Notes under the pieces: model-generated
Told to the model about the DNA's origin: nothing
What the model saw: the letters and a program-made list of their open reading frames with translations, nothing else
Databases searched by the model: none
In this document: positions 45,420-55,070 of the stretch, piece by piece
Layout of the letters: every line of letters begins with the position of its first letter
How positions within the stretch are numbered: the stretch's first letter is position 1
Program-made: the position numbers and the translations under genes
Assembly (NCBI GenBank): GCA_934309145.1
Contig: CAKRCW010000003.1
Coordinates: 1 to 64,000 of the forward strand
Source: an uncultured Lachnospiraceae bacterium
GTDB taxonomy: Bacteria > Bacillota > Clostridia > Lachnospirales > Lachnospiraceae
DNA length: 64,000 nucleotides
Direction of reading: 5' to 3'

Positions 45420-45480
45420 ATTCAAGCGTGTTACAACACAAACTAAATACAACCAAATCATTGGTAGGATTTAGGCACTA

Positions 45481-45568
45481 GGAGATGTACTCAAGTGGCT
45501 GAAGAGGCGCCCCTGCTAAGGGTGTAGGTCGTTTGCGCGGCGCGAGGGTTCAAATCCCTCCATCTCCG
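45481..45568 (+). tRNA. tRNA-Ser (GCT anticodon)
   Basis: Acceptor stem GGAGATG/CATCTCC, long variable arm, anticodon loop CTGCTAA. CCA not encoded. Confidence 0.96.
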
Positions 45569-45653
45569 TTATAGATTATATAATTAATGCTTGACTTATT
45601 TTAGGATTTTTTTTATAATCTATTTTGCTGATTAAAAGCATATAATTAAATAT

Positions 45654-45725
45654 TCCTCGATAGCTCAATGGTAGAGCACTCGGCTGTTAACCGAGTTGTT
45701 GTAGGTTCGAGCCCTACTCGGGGAG
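45654..45725 (+). tRNA. tRNA-Asn (GTT anticodon)
   Basis: Acceptor TCCTCGA/TCGGGGA (one G-T pair), anticodon stem CTCGG/CCGAG with loop CTGTTAA. CCA not encoded. Confidence 0.96.
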
Positions 45726-45730
45726 CTTAT

Positions 45731-45801
45731 GGCGCCATAGCCAAGTGGTAAGGCATCGGTCTGCAACACCGCTATCACCAGTTCAAATCTGGTTGGCGCC
45801 T
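45731..45801 (+). tRNA. tRNA-Cys (GCA anticodon)
   Basis: Acceptor GGCGCCA/TGGCGCC and an anticodon loop containing TGCAA. Only 5 bp after tRNA-Asn. CCA not encoded. Confidence 0.95.
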
Positions 45802-45810
45802 CTTGATTTT

Positions 45811-45846
45811 CCTTGATTCTTCATAAGTTGAATCAAGGTTTTTTTA
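45811..45846 (+). terminator. tRNA cluster terminator
   Basis: CCTTGATTC (45811-45819) pairs with GAATCAAGG (45830-45838), followed by TTTTTTT. Confidence 0.9.
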
Positions 45847-45924
45847 TTATAAGGATTTTATTTTTTACTGTTTGTACGAATATAAAATATTGATGCTATT
45901 TATTTGAGAAAGAAGAGGTATAGC

Positions 45925-46932
45925 ATGAAGATAAAATATGACAACATAACAGCAAAAATAGCAAAACATTGTGCTATTATATTTTCTATAATTTTGTTTA
46001 TGGGTTTAGTTATGGCAGTCCTTAAAATACCAGACACAGAGGTATTATATATCATGGCAGTTTATATGGGTGCACTTGTTGGTATTCCGTGCTGGGGAGT
46101 CTGTTTATTTGCAAGGATGTATTTTATTCGCCTAAGGGCATATGGTTACGAAATTCCGGATAATAAAAAGAAATACAGAAATAATTTAAGCACGCTTGTA
46201 AGAGGTCAGGGTGCAGGAAGGTCACTTTTTGCGTGGCACAGCAGGATTGGTATGTGGCTATATCTCATTTTCTTTTTTATATTCATGGCAATTGACCTGA
46301 TTTATCTGATTAAATGGAATTTTATAAAAGATATAAGTCTATTTATGTTTAACACATGTGGAATTTTAAATATTGTCTGGTTTGTTTTTGCGATGATTAT
46401 GAAAAAACAGGGGAATGTGGATAAATATCGTGATGATGTGGAATGTGATAGGGAAAGAAAAGAACGATGGAATCTCGAAAATATAATTGTATTTGCAATA
46501 GTTTATGCAATAGTCTGTGGAGTTGCCAGCAATTTTGCAGTATCTTTCACAAAATATACATTTGAAATGCAGATTGACAGGGATATGGTGCAGACTGATA
46601 TAATTTGCAAGAGTGTGATTTCGGTTCTGCATGAATATGAGACAAAACAGGAGCAGGAGGCTGCGGAAAGCTATAAAGCACTTTGTGATGGTGTGGAGCT
46701 TACTGCTTGGGGGAAGCCAGAGGATGAATTACAGTGTTCCTTGGCAGAAAGCTTGCAGCTTGTGGACTTCAGTGAGCTTGCGGATGATTTTAAAACGGCG
46801 GACGGAGCAGCAAAGGTTTATGTACAGTATAGAAATGGAAATGTTATTGTAAAGCTTTTAAATCCCATTAAGGAAATAAAAAAATTTGGCAGAAAATATA
46901 GAGAAATATATGTGGAATCAGCTATGTACTAA
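45925..46932 (+). CDS. Membrane protein with C-terminal soluble domain, unknown
   Basis: Helices at about residues 15-35, 40-62, 100-125, 140-158 and 190-212 are followed by a C-terminal soluble domain of about 120 residues. The ATG at 45925 has AGAGG 6 nt upstream; a TTG at 45904 is less likely. It follows the tRNA cluster and its codon use resembles the DUF4153 gene at 43005. No family recognised. Confidence 0.7.
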   Translation: MKIKYDNITAKIAKHCAIIFSIILFMGLVMAVLKIPDTEVLYIMAVYMGALVGIPCWGVCLFARMYFIRLRAYGYEIPDNKKKYRNNLSTLVRGQGAGRSLFAWHSRIGMWLYLIFFFIFMAIDLIYLIKWNFIKDISLFMFNTCGILNIVWFVFAMIMKKQGNVDKYRDDVECDRERKERWNLENIIVFAIVYAIVCGVASNFAVSFTKYTFEMQIDRDMVQTDIICKSVISVLHEYETKQEQEAAESYKALCDGVELTAWGKPEDELQCSLAESLQLVDFSELADDFKTADGAAKVYVQYRNGNVIVKLLNPIKEIKKFGRKYREIYVESAMY

Positions 46933-47094
46933 ATACAGTTCGTTCATTTTGCTCAATTAGGTTCATCATTTAGTCTTTGCTTTTGGCAAGGCTGTCGTTT
47001 TGATTGATAATTCTAATAATCTATGAAAATTCGTGCTTTTAATACTCATTAAAAATTTAAGAGCAGGGGTTTTCTTGGAACAATATGGAATCTG

Positions 47095-47481
47095 ATGATG
47101 AAGATGAACATGCCTACAGAGGATGCACAGGATTGTATGAGAGAGTTGGGTGAGAGAAGTATGGGAAACTGGTTTGAGAATATGGATAAGATGGATATAC
47201 AGGCTGAGAGGAAAAATACTGCTGAGGCGAGGAAAGAGCTTGCCGAGGCGAAGGAGAAGCTTGCGGAGGCTGAGGGCAGGTTGTTTGAGGCAGAAAACCG
47301 GTTGTCGGATACCCAAAGTACATTGTCGGATACGAAGAATAAATTGCTTGATGCAGCAATAACAATAATTAATATGAACAAGAAATATTCAGGTATAAAG
47401 GAATCAGCAGTTTCGGACGTTGAGCAGGCTATTGGTGTTAGTAAGGAAGATGCAGAACATTTGGTAGAAAAGTATTGGTAA
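47095..47481 (+). CDS. Short coiled-coil protein or gene fragment
   Basis: The product has a hydrophilic N-terminus (KMDIQAERKNT) and a tandem coiled-coil tract of ARKELAEAKEKLAEAEGRL type, ending in a small helical domain (DVEQAIGVSKEDAEHLVEKYW). No good ribosome binding site is seen. The layout recalls C-terminal tails of Rpn/PD-(D/E)XK transposase-like nucleases in Lachnospiraceae, so it may be the remnant of such a gene, but this is weak inference. Bases 46933-47094 contain no intact gene. Confidence 0.4.
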   Translation: MMKMNMPTEDAQDCMRELGERSMGNWFENMDKMDIQAERKNTAEARKELAEAKEKLAEAEGRLFEAENRLSDTQSTLSDTKNKLLDAAITIINMNKKYSGIKESAVSDVEQAIGVSKEDAEHLVEKYW

Positions 47482-47484
47482 TTT

Positions 47485-47520
47485 AAAAAGGGGGATAGTC
47501 ACCTATCTCCTTTTATTTTT
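47485..47520 (+). terminator. Terminator after the coiled-coil ORF
   Basis: A stem around GGATAG/CTATCTCC with A and T runs on either side, followed by TTTTTT. Confidence 0.7.
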
Positions 47521-47704
47521 TGTATAATTTAGTTTTACCCTGCTTAGTTATCACTGTTAGTTTTTATATAATTATGTTTGCAGTAATTAATATATATGTA
47601 TATAATATAAATAAGTATGTTTAATTATTAATATAAATGAACAGATGAGCAGGAAAATTTATTTTATACTAATATAATAATATTTTACAGATAGGAACAC
47701 ATAT

Positions 47705-48298
47705 ATGAAGAAAGTAATTTTAGCCTCTGCTTCACCGAGAAGAAGGGAGTTGTTAAGTCTTATAGTACCTGATTTTGAGATACTTGTTTCCGATGCCGAT
47801 GAGGTTACGGACAAGCAGCTGCCATATGAGGTGGTAGATGATTTATCTTTTATTAAAGCATCAAATGTATATAGAATTGTTAAGGAAAGATATGGAAATA
47901 ATACATATAAAGAGCCAGTAATAATTATTGGTTCTGACACGGTTGTTTCAATTGATAATGAGATACTTGGCAAACCATGTGATGAGAATATGGCATATTC
48001 TATGCTAAGCAAATTACAGGGGCAGGTACATGAAGTATACACAGGAGTTACAATTATAAGCTATGATGGAGAAAATGAGACAGTGAAGACATTTAATGAG
48101 TGTACTAAGGTTCATTTCTATCCTATGACAGAGAACGAAATAAGGTCATATGTGGCAACAGGCGATTGTATGGACAAGGCGGGTGCATATGGAATACAGA
48201 GTGGTGCAGCCGTATATATAGAGAAGATAGACGGAGATTATAACAATGTTGTTGGTCTGCCTGTTGCGAGACTTTATCATGAGTTAAGAGATATGTAA
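47705..48298 (+). CDS. maf: Maf-family nucleotide pyrophosphatase
   Basis: The N-terminal signature ILASASPRRRELL and the middle IIGSDTVVS are typical for Maf/YhdE house-cleaning dTTP/UTP pyrophosphatases. The 197-aa length fits. The ribosome binding site is weak (TAGGA 8 nt upstream). The 222 bp before it show only AT-rich DNA. Confidence 0.94.
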   Translation: MKKVILASASPRRRELLSLIVPDFEILVSDADEVTDKQLPYEVVDDLSFIKASNVYRIVKERYGNNTYKEPVIIIGSDTVVSIDNEILGKPCDENMAYSMLSKLQGQVHEVYTGVTIISYDGENETVKTFNECTKVHFYPMTENEIRSYVATGDCMDKAGAYGIQSGAAVYIEKIDGDYNNVVGLPVARLYHELRDM

Positions 48299-48324
48299 TT
48301 ATTTATTACGAGAGGATTATAAGC

Positions 48325-49959
48325 ATGGAATGGGGATTTATGTTTGACAAAGTAAAAGTAAAGGAAGAGAGTCGTATGATGTATGAGCTATGCTTAAAGA
48401 GGGCTGATAGTATAGGACATGCTGAATTTATGAGGACTGATGGACGAGTATCTCTTGCAGAAACATATAAGACAGATATGATTAACTTTCTTATATATCT
48501 CGCATATTCTGATGGCAGATTAAATAAGGAAGAGGTAAAATATATAAATTCTTTGACCGGACTTTGCTTCAATGAGCAGGATATATCCAAATATGCAGAT
48601 AAATGGGGACTTAAAACAGAGTCGATAAAGGACAGACCGCCCATGTCATTAGAACCTTTTGTGCGCTCTAATATAGGTCCGGAGACAGGTGAGATAAGCA
48701 ACAGATATTATGATTTAGTATCACTTTATGTTACAACATTTAATTATGTTGGAAATGACTTTATTTCATGCAATAAGGATATTGTCAAGGGAGAGATAGA
48801 AGCTCTTTCGTCGTACATTATGATGATTAAATCTTATATAGATATTATAAATGGCAAGATAGAGGATTATAAACCTACTATTGCATTTAAGCCGGGAAGT
48901 AAGGTAAAGGCAGAGCCTAAGCCACAGTATGTTGAGGAGCAGGAAAATTCTGACATGATAAATGGAGACCGTATTTATCGTGATGACAAGGTAAGCAAGG
49001 AAGAAAGCAGGGTAATCATCAGACATAACAATGCACCTGATGATATGAATATTGACATAAATAATGAGGAAAAACCTGTAGATGTTAAAAAAATTAATAA
49101 CACAGATGAAGTTAAGCAGGTGATAGATACTGAGGATGTTAATCTTGAAGTATTGCTTGATGAGCTTAATCAGCTTACAGGAATGGAGAGCGTTAAGGTT
49201 GAGATAAACAATCTTATTAACCTCCTTAAAATATGTCGTATAAGACAGGAAAAAGGGCTTAAGCTGCCTCCAACAACTAACCATCTTATATTTCTTGGCA
49301 ACCCTGGTACAGGTAAAACTACTGTGGCAAGAATCCTTTCTAAGATATATCACGGACTTGGTATCTTATCAAAGGGGCATCTTGTTGAGGTTGACAGGTC
49401 GGGTCTTGTTGCCGGATATATGGGACAAACAAGTGAAAAGGTTATGGAGGTTGTTGAACGTGCAAAGGGCGGAATTTTATTTATAGATGAGGCATATGCG
49501 TTAGCAAGTGGTAAACAGGAGGGAGATTTTGGTAAGGAAGCCATAGATATACTTAATAAGGCTATGGAGGATTATCGTGATGATCTTATTGTCATAGCAG
49601 CAGGATACCATGATGAGATGCAGGATTTCTTAGATGCAAATCCGGGACTTCGTTCAAGATTTAACCGAACTATAGAATTCCCTAATTATAATGCGGATGA
49701 GCTGGTAACTATTATGATTAACAGGGCAGCTAAGCTGGATTATGAATTTTCAGATGATGCAATTAAATTTGTAAAAGAGAAATTTGAAAATGTACTTTCC
49801 TGTCCGCCTGAGAACTTTGGTAATGCGAGGTCAGTCAGAAATTATCTTGACAGGGCAATAAATAATCAGGCAAACAGACTTGTAAATGAGGCTAACTTTA
49901 AAGAGGATGAGCTTATGCTTATTAAGCTCTGTGATGTGGAGCATGAGGAGTTATGTTAA
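48325..49959 (+). CDS. AAA ATPase of the CbxX/SpoVK type with an N-terminal TerB-like domain
   Basis: The C-terminal 260 residues are a CbxX-type AAA domain (Walker A GNPGTGKTT, Walker B GGILFIDEAYAL, arginine in NPGLRSRFNR). The N-terminal 180 residues are helical with INFLIYLAYSDGRLNKEE, which resembles the TerB tellurite-resistance fold. A disordered acidic linker joins the two. Such ATPases remodel protein complexes; the target is unknown. It overlaps the decarboxylase gene by 7 bp, so they are translated together. AGAGG lies 9 nt before the ATG. Confidence 0.88.
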   Translation: MEWGFMFDKVKVKEESRMMYELCLKRADSIGHAEFMRTDGRVSLAETYKTDMINFLIYLAYSDGRLNKEEVKYINSLTGLCFNEQDISKYADKWGLKTESIKDRPPMSLEPFVRSNIGPETGEISNRYYDLVSLYVTTFNYVGNDFISCNKDIVKGEIEALSSYIMMIKSYIDIINGKIEDYKPTIAFKPGSKVKAEPKPQYVEEQENSDMINGDRIYRDDKVSKEESRVIIRHNNAPDDMNIDINNEEKPVDVKKINNTDEVKQVIDTEDVNLEVLLDELNQLTGMESVKVEINNLINLLKICRIRQEKGLKLPPTTNHLIFLGNPGTGKTTVARILSKIYHGLGILSKGHLVEVDRSGLVAGYMGQTSEKVMEVVERAKGGILFIDEAYALASGKQEGDFGKEAIDILNKAMEDYRDDLIVIAAGYHDEMQDFLDANPGLRSRFNRTIEFPNYNADELVTIMINRAAKLDYEFSDDAIKFVKEKFENVLSCPPENFGNARSVRNYLDRAINNQANRLVNEANFKEDELMLIKLCDVEHEELC

Positions 49960-51347
49960 GATATATAGCTGATGGTTTGAGCAGATATATAAATGAAGAG
50001 CATTATCCGTGGCATATGCCGGGACATAAGAGAAGTGTACCGGAGATTAAATATGATACGGATAATATGCTTAAAGAGATTATGCATTATGATGTTACAG
50101 AGGTTCCAGGGGTTGATGATTTGCATCATCCGGAGGGAATGATTAAGAAATCACAGGATGAGATGACTAAGGTGTATGGTACATTTGCGAGCTATTATCT
50201 TGTTAATGGTTCAACCTGTGGGATTATGACAGCCATAACAGCCTGTGCGAAAAGATATACTGATGATAAGACAAAAAATATAATAATAGCAAAAAATTGC
50301 CATAAGTCAGTTTTTAATACAGCAGCACTTTTAAGTTTAAATAGCATATATATGGATATTCCCAAGCTTGGAGAGGATATCTATGGTTCGGTAAATCCCG
50401 ATGAAGTAGAAAGACTTTGCATGGAAAATGAAAATATCTGTGCGATTGTAATTACGAGCCCTACATATGAGGGAATCATCTCAGATATAGCTGCAATAAA
50501 GAATATTACAGGAAGATATAATATACCTCTTATAGTTGATGAGGCACATGGTTCAGAGCTTCCATTTGTGGATGAATTACCACAGTCAGCTATAGCTGTG
50601 GGAGCAGATATTGTTATACAGAGCTTACATAAAACGCTGCCATCTATGACGCAGACGGCAGTTTTGCATTTGAATAATAAAGAGCTTAATGATGGCATAA
50701 AAAAATATTTGTCAGTATATATGAGCTCATCGCCATCTTATCCTATGCTTTGCAGTATGGAGTATGCAGTTGCGTGGGCAAGTGAGAATAATCACGATGA
50801 GTATATATTTAATCTTAAGAAATTCAGAGAAAAGGTAAAGACACTTAAGCATCTGAAATTGCTCGGAAGAAATTGTGGTGAAGGCAATAGTTGTGATAAT
50901 ATAGGCGATAGCATTTATGATTATGATATTACAAGGCTCGTATTTATAGCTGATAAGGGCGATAAGATAAATGGGAAAATGCTATCAGATATGTTAGAGC
51001 GTGAAGGTGATATAGTAAGTGAGATGTCGGGACTTTGTCATGTTGTGCTGATATCCTCCATTTGTGATAGTAAGAGTGATTTTTGTCATTTATATGACAC
51101 GCTTAAAAAGATAGATGATAATTATCAGGAATTGATTAGTGAATGGACTGATAGTTATAAAAGTGAAATTAACAAGGAGAATATAATAGGGAAATTAGAC
51201 AGGCTTGCAGGAAAAAGAGCCGAGGGGGATATCTATGTTTATCCACCGGGTATACCAATTATAACTACAGGAGCTTTGATAAATGATGAGCAAGTAAGAC
51301 TTCTTAAGAGGTATGCCGAGGAAGGTAGGAGAATATTCGGTATATAA
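49953..51347 (+). CDS. Orn/Lys/Arg decarboxylase family PLP enzyme
   Basis: The fold-type I PLP enzyme has MPGHKR near the N-terminus, IVDEAHGSELPF with the PLP-binding Asp, and SLHKTLPSMTQTAVL with the Schiff-base lysine. The 464-aa length is that of the short YaaO/SpeA-like group, which act on arginine or lysine. It overlaps the AAA ATPase gene upstream and is followed by a MATE pump, so a small polyamine-related operon is possible but inferred. Confidence 0.9.
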   Translation: MLRYIADGLSRYINEEHYPWHMPGHKRSVPEIKYDTDNMLKEIMHYDVTEVPGVDDLHHPEGMIKKSQDEMTKVYGTFASYYLVNGSTCGIMTAITACAKRYTDDKTKNIIIAKNCHKSVFNTAALLSLNSIYMDIPKLGEDIYGSVNPDEVERLCMENENICAIVITSPTYEGIISDIAAIKNITGRYNIPLIVDEAHGSELPFVDELPQSAIAVGADIVIQSLHKTLPSMTQTAVLHLNNKELNDGIKKYLSVYMSSSPSYPMLCSMEYAVAWASENNHDEYIFNLKKFREKVKTLKHLKLLGRNCGEGNSCDNIGDSIYDYDITRLVFIADKGDKINGKMLSDMLEREGDIVSEMSGLCHVVLISSICDSKSDFCHLYDTLKKIDDNYQELISEWTDSYKSEINKENIIGKLDRLAGKRAEGDIYVYPPGIPIITTGALINDEQVRLLKRYAEEGRRIFGI

Positions 51348-51360
51348 AGGAGTTATTAAT

Positions 51361-52719
51361 ATGAAAGATCTAACCAAAGGAAGTCCGGTTAAGATAATCC
51401 TCTTATTTGCGTTACCCATTATATGTGGGAACATTTTTCAGCAGCTATATAATATAGCGGACAGCAAGATAGTAAGTACCTATGTAAGCACAAATGCATT
51501 TGCGGCTGTTGGAGCAACAAGTGTAGTTTCAAATACAATAATAGGATTTATAAATGGCCTGACTCAGGGTTTCGCAATTCCTATAGCTAACAGCTTTGGT
51601 GCTAGGGATGAAAAGAGAATGAGAAGGTTTGTTTCGGGAACAATAATTCTGTCCATGTCGGTTGCTGTAATTCTTACGATAGCTTCATTAATGTTTATAG
51701 AGCCGATACTTGTTGTGCTAAAGACACCTGAGGATATTCTTCCGCAGGCGTTAAGCTATGTCAGAATAATACTTGCCGGAATAATATTTACTGCACTGTA
51801 TAATATGTGTGCAAATGTTTTACGGGCAGTTGGTGACAGCAAAACTCCTCTGTATTGCTTAGTGACATCAGTTATTTTTAATATAGGCTTAGACCTTTTG
51901 TTTGTGAGAACCTTCAATATGAAGATAGAAGGTGCAGCTTACGCGACAGTGATATCTCAGGCTATAGCTGCAATTATGTGCATAGTATACATATTATTCA
52001 AATTTCGCAGTCTGCTACCTAAAAAAGGTGAGTGGAAAACGGAGAGGGGACAGTACTCTGACCTTATTACAACAGGTTTGTCCATGGGACTTATGTCATG
52101 TATAGTAAATATAGGTACGGTAGTTCTTCAGGGTGCAATCAATGGTCTTGGAACAGCAATAGTCGCTGCTCATACGGCTGCAAGAAGAGTATTTGATATA
52201 CTCACGGTTACCTTATTCTCTATTGGCATTGCGATGACAACCTTTGTAAGCCAGAATATGGGTGCAGAAAGACCTGACAGGGCAAGACAGGGAGTAAGAC
52301 AGGCAATAGGTCTTGTCACAATAATAACTACAGCACTTGTTGTTATATGCTTCGTATTTGGCAGACCTGTATTTGTTTGGCTTACAAACAGTACTGACAG
52401 TGAAATAATAGAGCCGGCAGTCATGTATTCCCGTATCAGCATAGTATTTTTCTATGTGTTAGGACCATTATTTGTGCTTAGGTGTTCTTTGCAGGGAATG
52501 GGAAGAAAGATTATTCCTGTCTGCTCGAGTGTGTTAGAGATGATAATCAAGATATTGTCGGCACAATTTTTAGTTCCGGTGTTTGCATATAGAGGTGTTG
52601 CATTTACGGAGCCTATAAGCTGGGTTGCCATGACAATACTCTTGTCAGTTTCTTATGTAATTATTGTTAGGGGATATAAGGTATGCCCTATTGACAAAAG
52701 GGAAACAATAAATCTATAA
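51361..52719 (+). CDS. MATE family multidrug/metabolite efflux transporter
   Basis: Twelve hydrophobic helices with MATE features (GSPVKIILLFALPIICGNIFQQLYNIADS; GLTQGFAIPIANSFGARD). It exports cationic compounds using a sodium or proton gradient. Start 51361 has AAGGAG 8 nt upstream; the longer frame overlaps the preceding gene. Confidence 0.93.
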   Translation: MKDLTKGSPVKIILLFALPIICGNIFQQLYNIADSKIVSTYVSTNAFAAVGATSVVSNTIIGFINGLTQGFAIPIANSFGARDEKRMRRFVSGTIILSMSVAVILTIASLMFIEPILVVLKTPEDILPQALSYVRIILAGIIFTALYNMCANVLRAVGDSKTPLYCLVTSVIFNIGLDLLFVRTFNMKIEGAAYATVISQAIAAIMCIVYILFKFRSLLPKKGEWKTERGQYSDLITTGLSMGLMSCIVNIGTVVLQGAINGLGTAIVAAHTAARRVFDILTVTLFSIGIAMTTFVSQNMGAERPDRARQGVRQAIGLVTIITTALVVICFVFGRPVFVWLTNSTDSEIIEPAVMYSRISIVFFYVLGPLFVLRCSLQGMGRKIIPVCSSVLEMIIKILSAQFLVPVFAYRGVAFTEPISWVAMTILLSVSYVIIVRGYKVCPIDKRETINL

Positions 52720-52800
52720 TTACAGTAATAATGTGGACTTACCATGCCCTTTTGTAAGATGGGTAAGGGATGTCTGTTTTATAATCAGGGAGATGGAGAG

Positions 52801-53007
52801 ATGGCAAGTATAAAGAAAGCTAAAAAGGCTAAAAAAGCAAAATTACCTAAGTTACCAAAAAGGGTTAAATTTTCAAAGTCTGACAAAAAGAAGAAAAAGG
52901 CTCGTGAAAAGGCTGTCAATACAGCACTTGGGGTGGTTGCTGTTTTATTATGCGTGATATCTTCCGTACTTGACGTTTTGTCAAATAAAGAGAAAGAAAG
53001 GATTTGA
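52801..53007 (+). CDS. Small, strongly basic membrane protein, unknown
   Basis: The 68 residues comprise about 40 residues rich in Lys (KKAKKAKKAK, KKKKKAREK) and one C-terminal helix (ALGVVAVLLCVISSVLDVLS). It ends by overlapping the ptb start region, so it is in the ptb-buk operon. AGGGAG lies 8 nt before the ATG. Unknown; perhaps a nucleic-acid or membrane-surface binder. Confidence 0.6.
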   Translation: MASIKKAKKAKKAKLPKLPKRVKFSKSDKKKKKAREKAVNTALGVVAVLLCVISSVLDVLSNKEKERI

Positions 53008-53012
53008 AACAA

Positions 53013-53930
53013 ATGAACAATTTTGACTCATTACTCGAAAAGGTAAAGTCATGCAGCACAAAGAAGCTTGCTGTTGCAGTAGCACAGGATGATGCTGTAC
53101 TTGAGGCAGTACAGGCAGCTAAGGAAAGAGATATAGCAGATGCTATTCTTGTAGGTGACGAGGATAAGATTAGAGAAATAGCAGCATCTATCAATATGGA
53201 TTTATCAGGATTTGAGATTATTGATGTTAAGGACACAACAGAGGCAGCTCATACAGCAGTTAAGCTTGTACATGATGGCAAGGCTGATATGTATATGAAG
53301 GGACTTATTGATACAAAGGGATTCCTTAAGAGTGTACTTGATAAAGAGGTAGGTCTTAGAACAGGTAAGCCACTTTCACATGTAGCATTATTTGAGATAG
53401 AGGGTTACGAGAAGATGTTCTTCTTGTCAGATGTAGCATTTATACCATATCCTTCACTTGAGGATAAGGTTGGTATTATAAATAACACTGTTGAGGTTGC
53501 ACACGCTTGCGGTATTGAGTGTCCTAAGGTTGCACCAATTGCAGCAGTAGAAGTAGTTAATCCTAAGATGCCTGTTACAGTTGAGGCAGCAGAGCTTACT
53601 AAGATGAATGACGAAGGCAAGATTACAGGATGTATAGTTGACGGACCTCTTTCTATGGACCTTGCTATTGATCCTGAGGCAGCAAAGCACAAGGGAGCTA
53701 CAGGACGTAAGATTGTCGGTGATGCAGATGTTATTTTATTCCCTGATATTCACGCTGGTAATATTACATATAAGACACTTGTTCATACAGCAAAGGTTAA
53801 GAATGGTTGTATTTTAACAGGAACAAAGGCACCTGTTATTCTTACATCACGTTCAGATACCTTTGAGACAAAGGTTAATTCTATAGCTTTGGCAGCAGTT
53901 GTTGCAGAGGCTATGGCTAAGAACAATTAA
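53013..53930 (+). CDS. ptb: Phosphate butyryltransferase
   Basis: Converts butyryl-CoA to butyryl phosphate, the first step of the butyrate kinase route. The sequence is of the Pta/Ptb family, with KADMYMKGLIDTKGFLKSVLD, LSHVALFEIEGYEKMFFLSDVAF and DVILFPDIHAGN. The 305-aa length distinguishes Ptb from longer Pta. Its immediate neighbour buk confirms specificity. ATG at 53013 has AAAGGA 10 nt upstream; a TTG at 53004 is an alternative. Confidence 0.95.
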   Translation: MNNFDSLLEKVKSCSTKKLAVAVAQDDAVLEAVQAAKERDIADAILVGDEDKIREIAASINMDLSGFEIIDVKDTTEAAHTAVKLVHDGKADMYMKGLIDTKGFLKSVLDKEVGLRTGKPLSHVALFEIEGYEKMFFLSDVAFIPYPSLEDKVGIINNTVEVAHACGIECPKVAPIAAVEVVNPKMPVTVEAAELTKMNDEGKITGCIVDGPLSMDLAIDPEAAKHKGATGRKIVGDADVILFPDIHAGNITYKTLVHTAKVKNGCILTGTKAPVILTSRSDTFETKVNSIALAAVVAEAMAKNN

Positions 53931-53963
53931 TGAATAATTATATTATGAAAGGAATATAGTATC

Positions 53964-55034
53964 ATGGGATATAAATCATTGATTATTAATCCTGGTTCCA
54001 CATCAACTAAGATTGGTGTGTTCGAGGATGAGACATTATTGTTTGAAGAGACATTAAGACATGCAACAGAGGAGATAGCTAAGTATGACTCTATAGTTGC
54101 ACAGAAGGATTTCCGTAAGGAGGTTATCACTAACCTCTTAAAGGAGAAGAATTTTGATATCAAGTCTCTTGATGTAGTCGTAGGACGTGGAGGCCTTCTT
54201 AAGCCTATACCTGGTGGTACATACGCAGTAACAGACGAGCTTGTAAAGGACCTTGTTGAGGCGAAGAGAGGCGAGCATGCATCTAACCTTGGCGGTATTA
54301 TTGCTAAGGAGATAGCTGATGAGCTTTCAGTTCCAGCTTACATTGTAGATCCAGTTGTAGTTGATGAGCTTTCAGATGTAGCAAGACTTTCAGGACATCC
54401 AGAGCTCCCTAGAACAAGTATTTTCCATGCACTTAATCAGAAGGCTGTTGCTAAGAGATATGCTAAGGAGCATGGCTTAAAGTATGAGGAGCTTAATCTT
54501 ATAGTTGTTCATATGGGCGGTGGAGTATCAGTAGGTGCTCATGACCATGGTAAGGTTGTAGATGTATTCAATGCACTTGACGGAGATGGTGCATTTTCAC
54601 CTGAGAGAGCAGGCGGAGTTCCAAATGGTGAGCTTATTAAGCTTTGTTATTCAGGAAAGTATACAGAGAAGGAAATGGTTAAGCAGTTAGTTGGTAAGGC
54701 AGGCTTTAATGCATACCTTAACACTAATGATGCAAGAGATGTAGAGAAGCTTGCATTTGAAGAGAATGACGAGAAGGCGAAGCTTGTATATGATGCGTTT
54801 ATATATCAGGTTGCAAAGGATATCGGAGCACAGTCTACAGTTCTCATGGGAAAGGTTGACCAGATTATCTTTACAGGTGGTATAGCATATTCTAAGTACG
54901 CTATAAGCGAGCTGACTAAGAGAGTATCACACCTTGCAGGAATTACAGTTTATGCAGGCGAGGATGAGCTTCTTGCTCTTGCTCAGGGAGCATTAAGAGT
55001 TCTTAATAAGGAAGAGGTAGCTAAGGTATATTAA
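53964..55034 (+). CDS. buk: Butyrate kinase
   Basis: Makes ATP and butyrate from butyryl phosphate, in the acetokinase fold. Motifs LIINPGSTSTKIGVF (residues 5-19), VVGRGGLLKPIPGGTY and LNLIVVHMGGGVSVGAH are intact; 356 aa is typical. It follows ptb by 33 bp. Buk/Ptb is one of two alternative butyrate routes in gut Firmicutes, used by some Coprococcus species and not by most Roseburia. Confidence 0.96.
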   Translation: MGYKSLIINPGSTSTKIGVFEDETLLFEETLRHATEEIAKYDSIVAQKDFRKEVITNLLKEKNFDIKSLDVVVGRGGLLKPIPGGTYAVTDELVKDLVEAKRGEHASNLGGIIAKEIADELSVPAYIVDPVVVDELSDVARLSGHPELPRTSIFHALNQKAVAKRYAKEHGLKYEELNLIVVHMGGGVSVGAHDHGKVVDVFNALDGDGAFSPERAGGVPNGELIKLCYSGKYTEKEMVKQLVGKAGFNAYLNTNDARDVEKLAFEENDEKAKLVYDAFIYQVAKDIGAQSTVLMGKVDQIIFTGGIAYSKYAISELTKRVSHLAGITVYAGEDELLALAQGALRVLNKEEVAKVY

Positions 55035-55070
55035 TTTTAACCGTATTATAAATATGCGGATGGAGGGATT

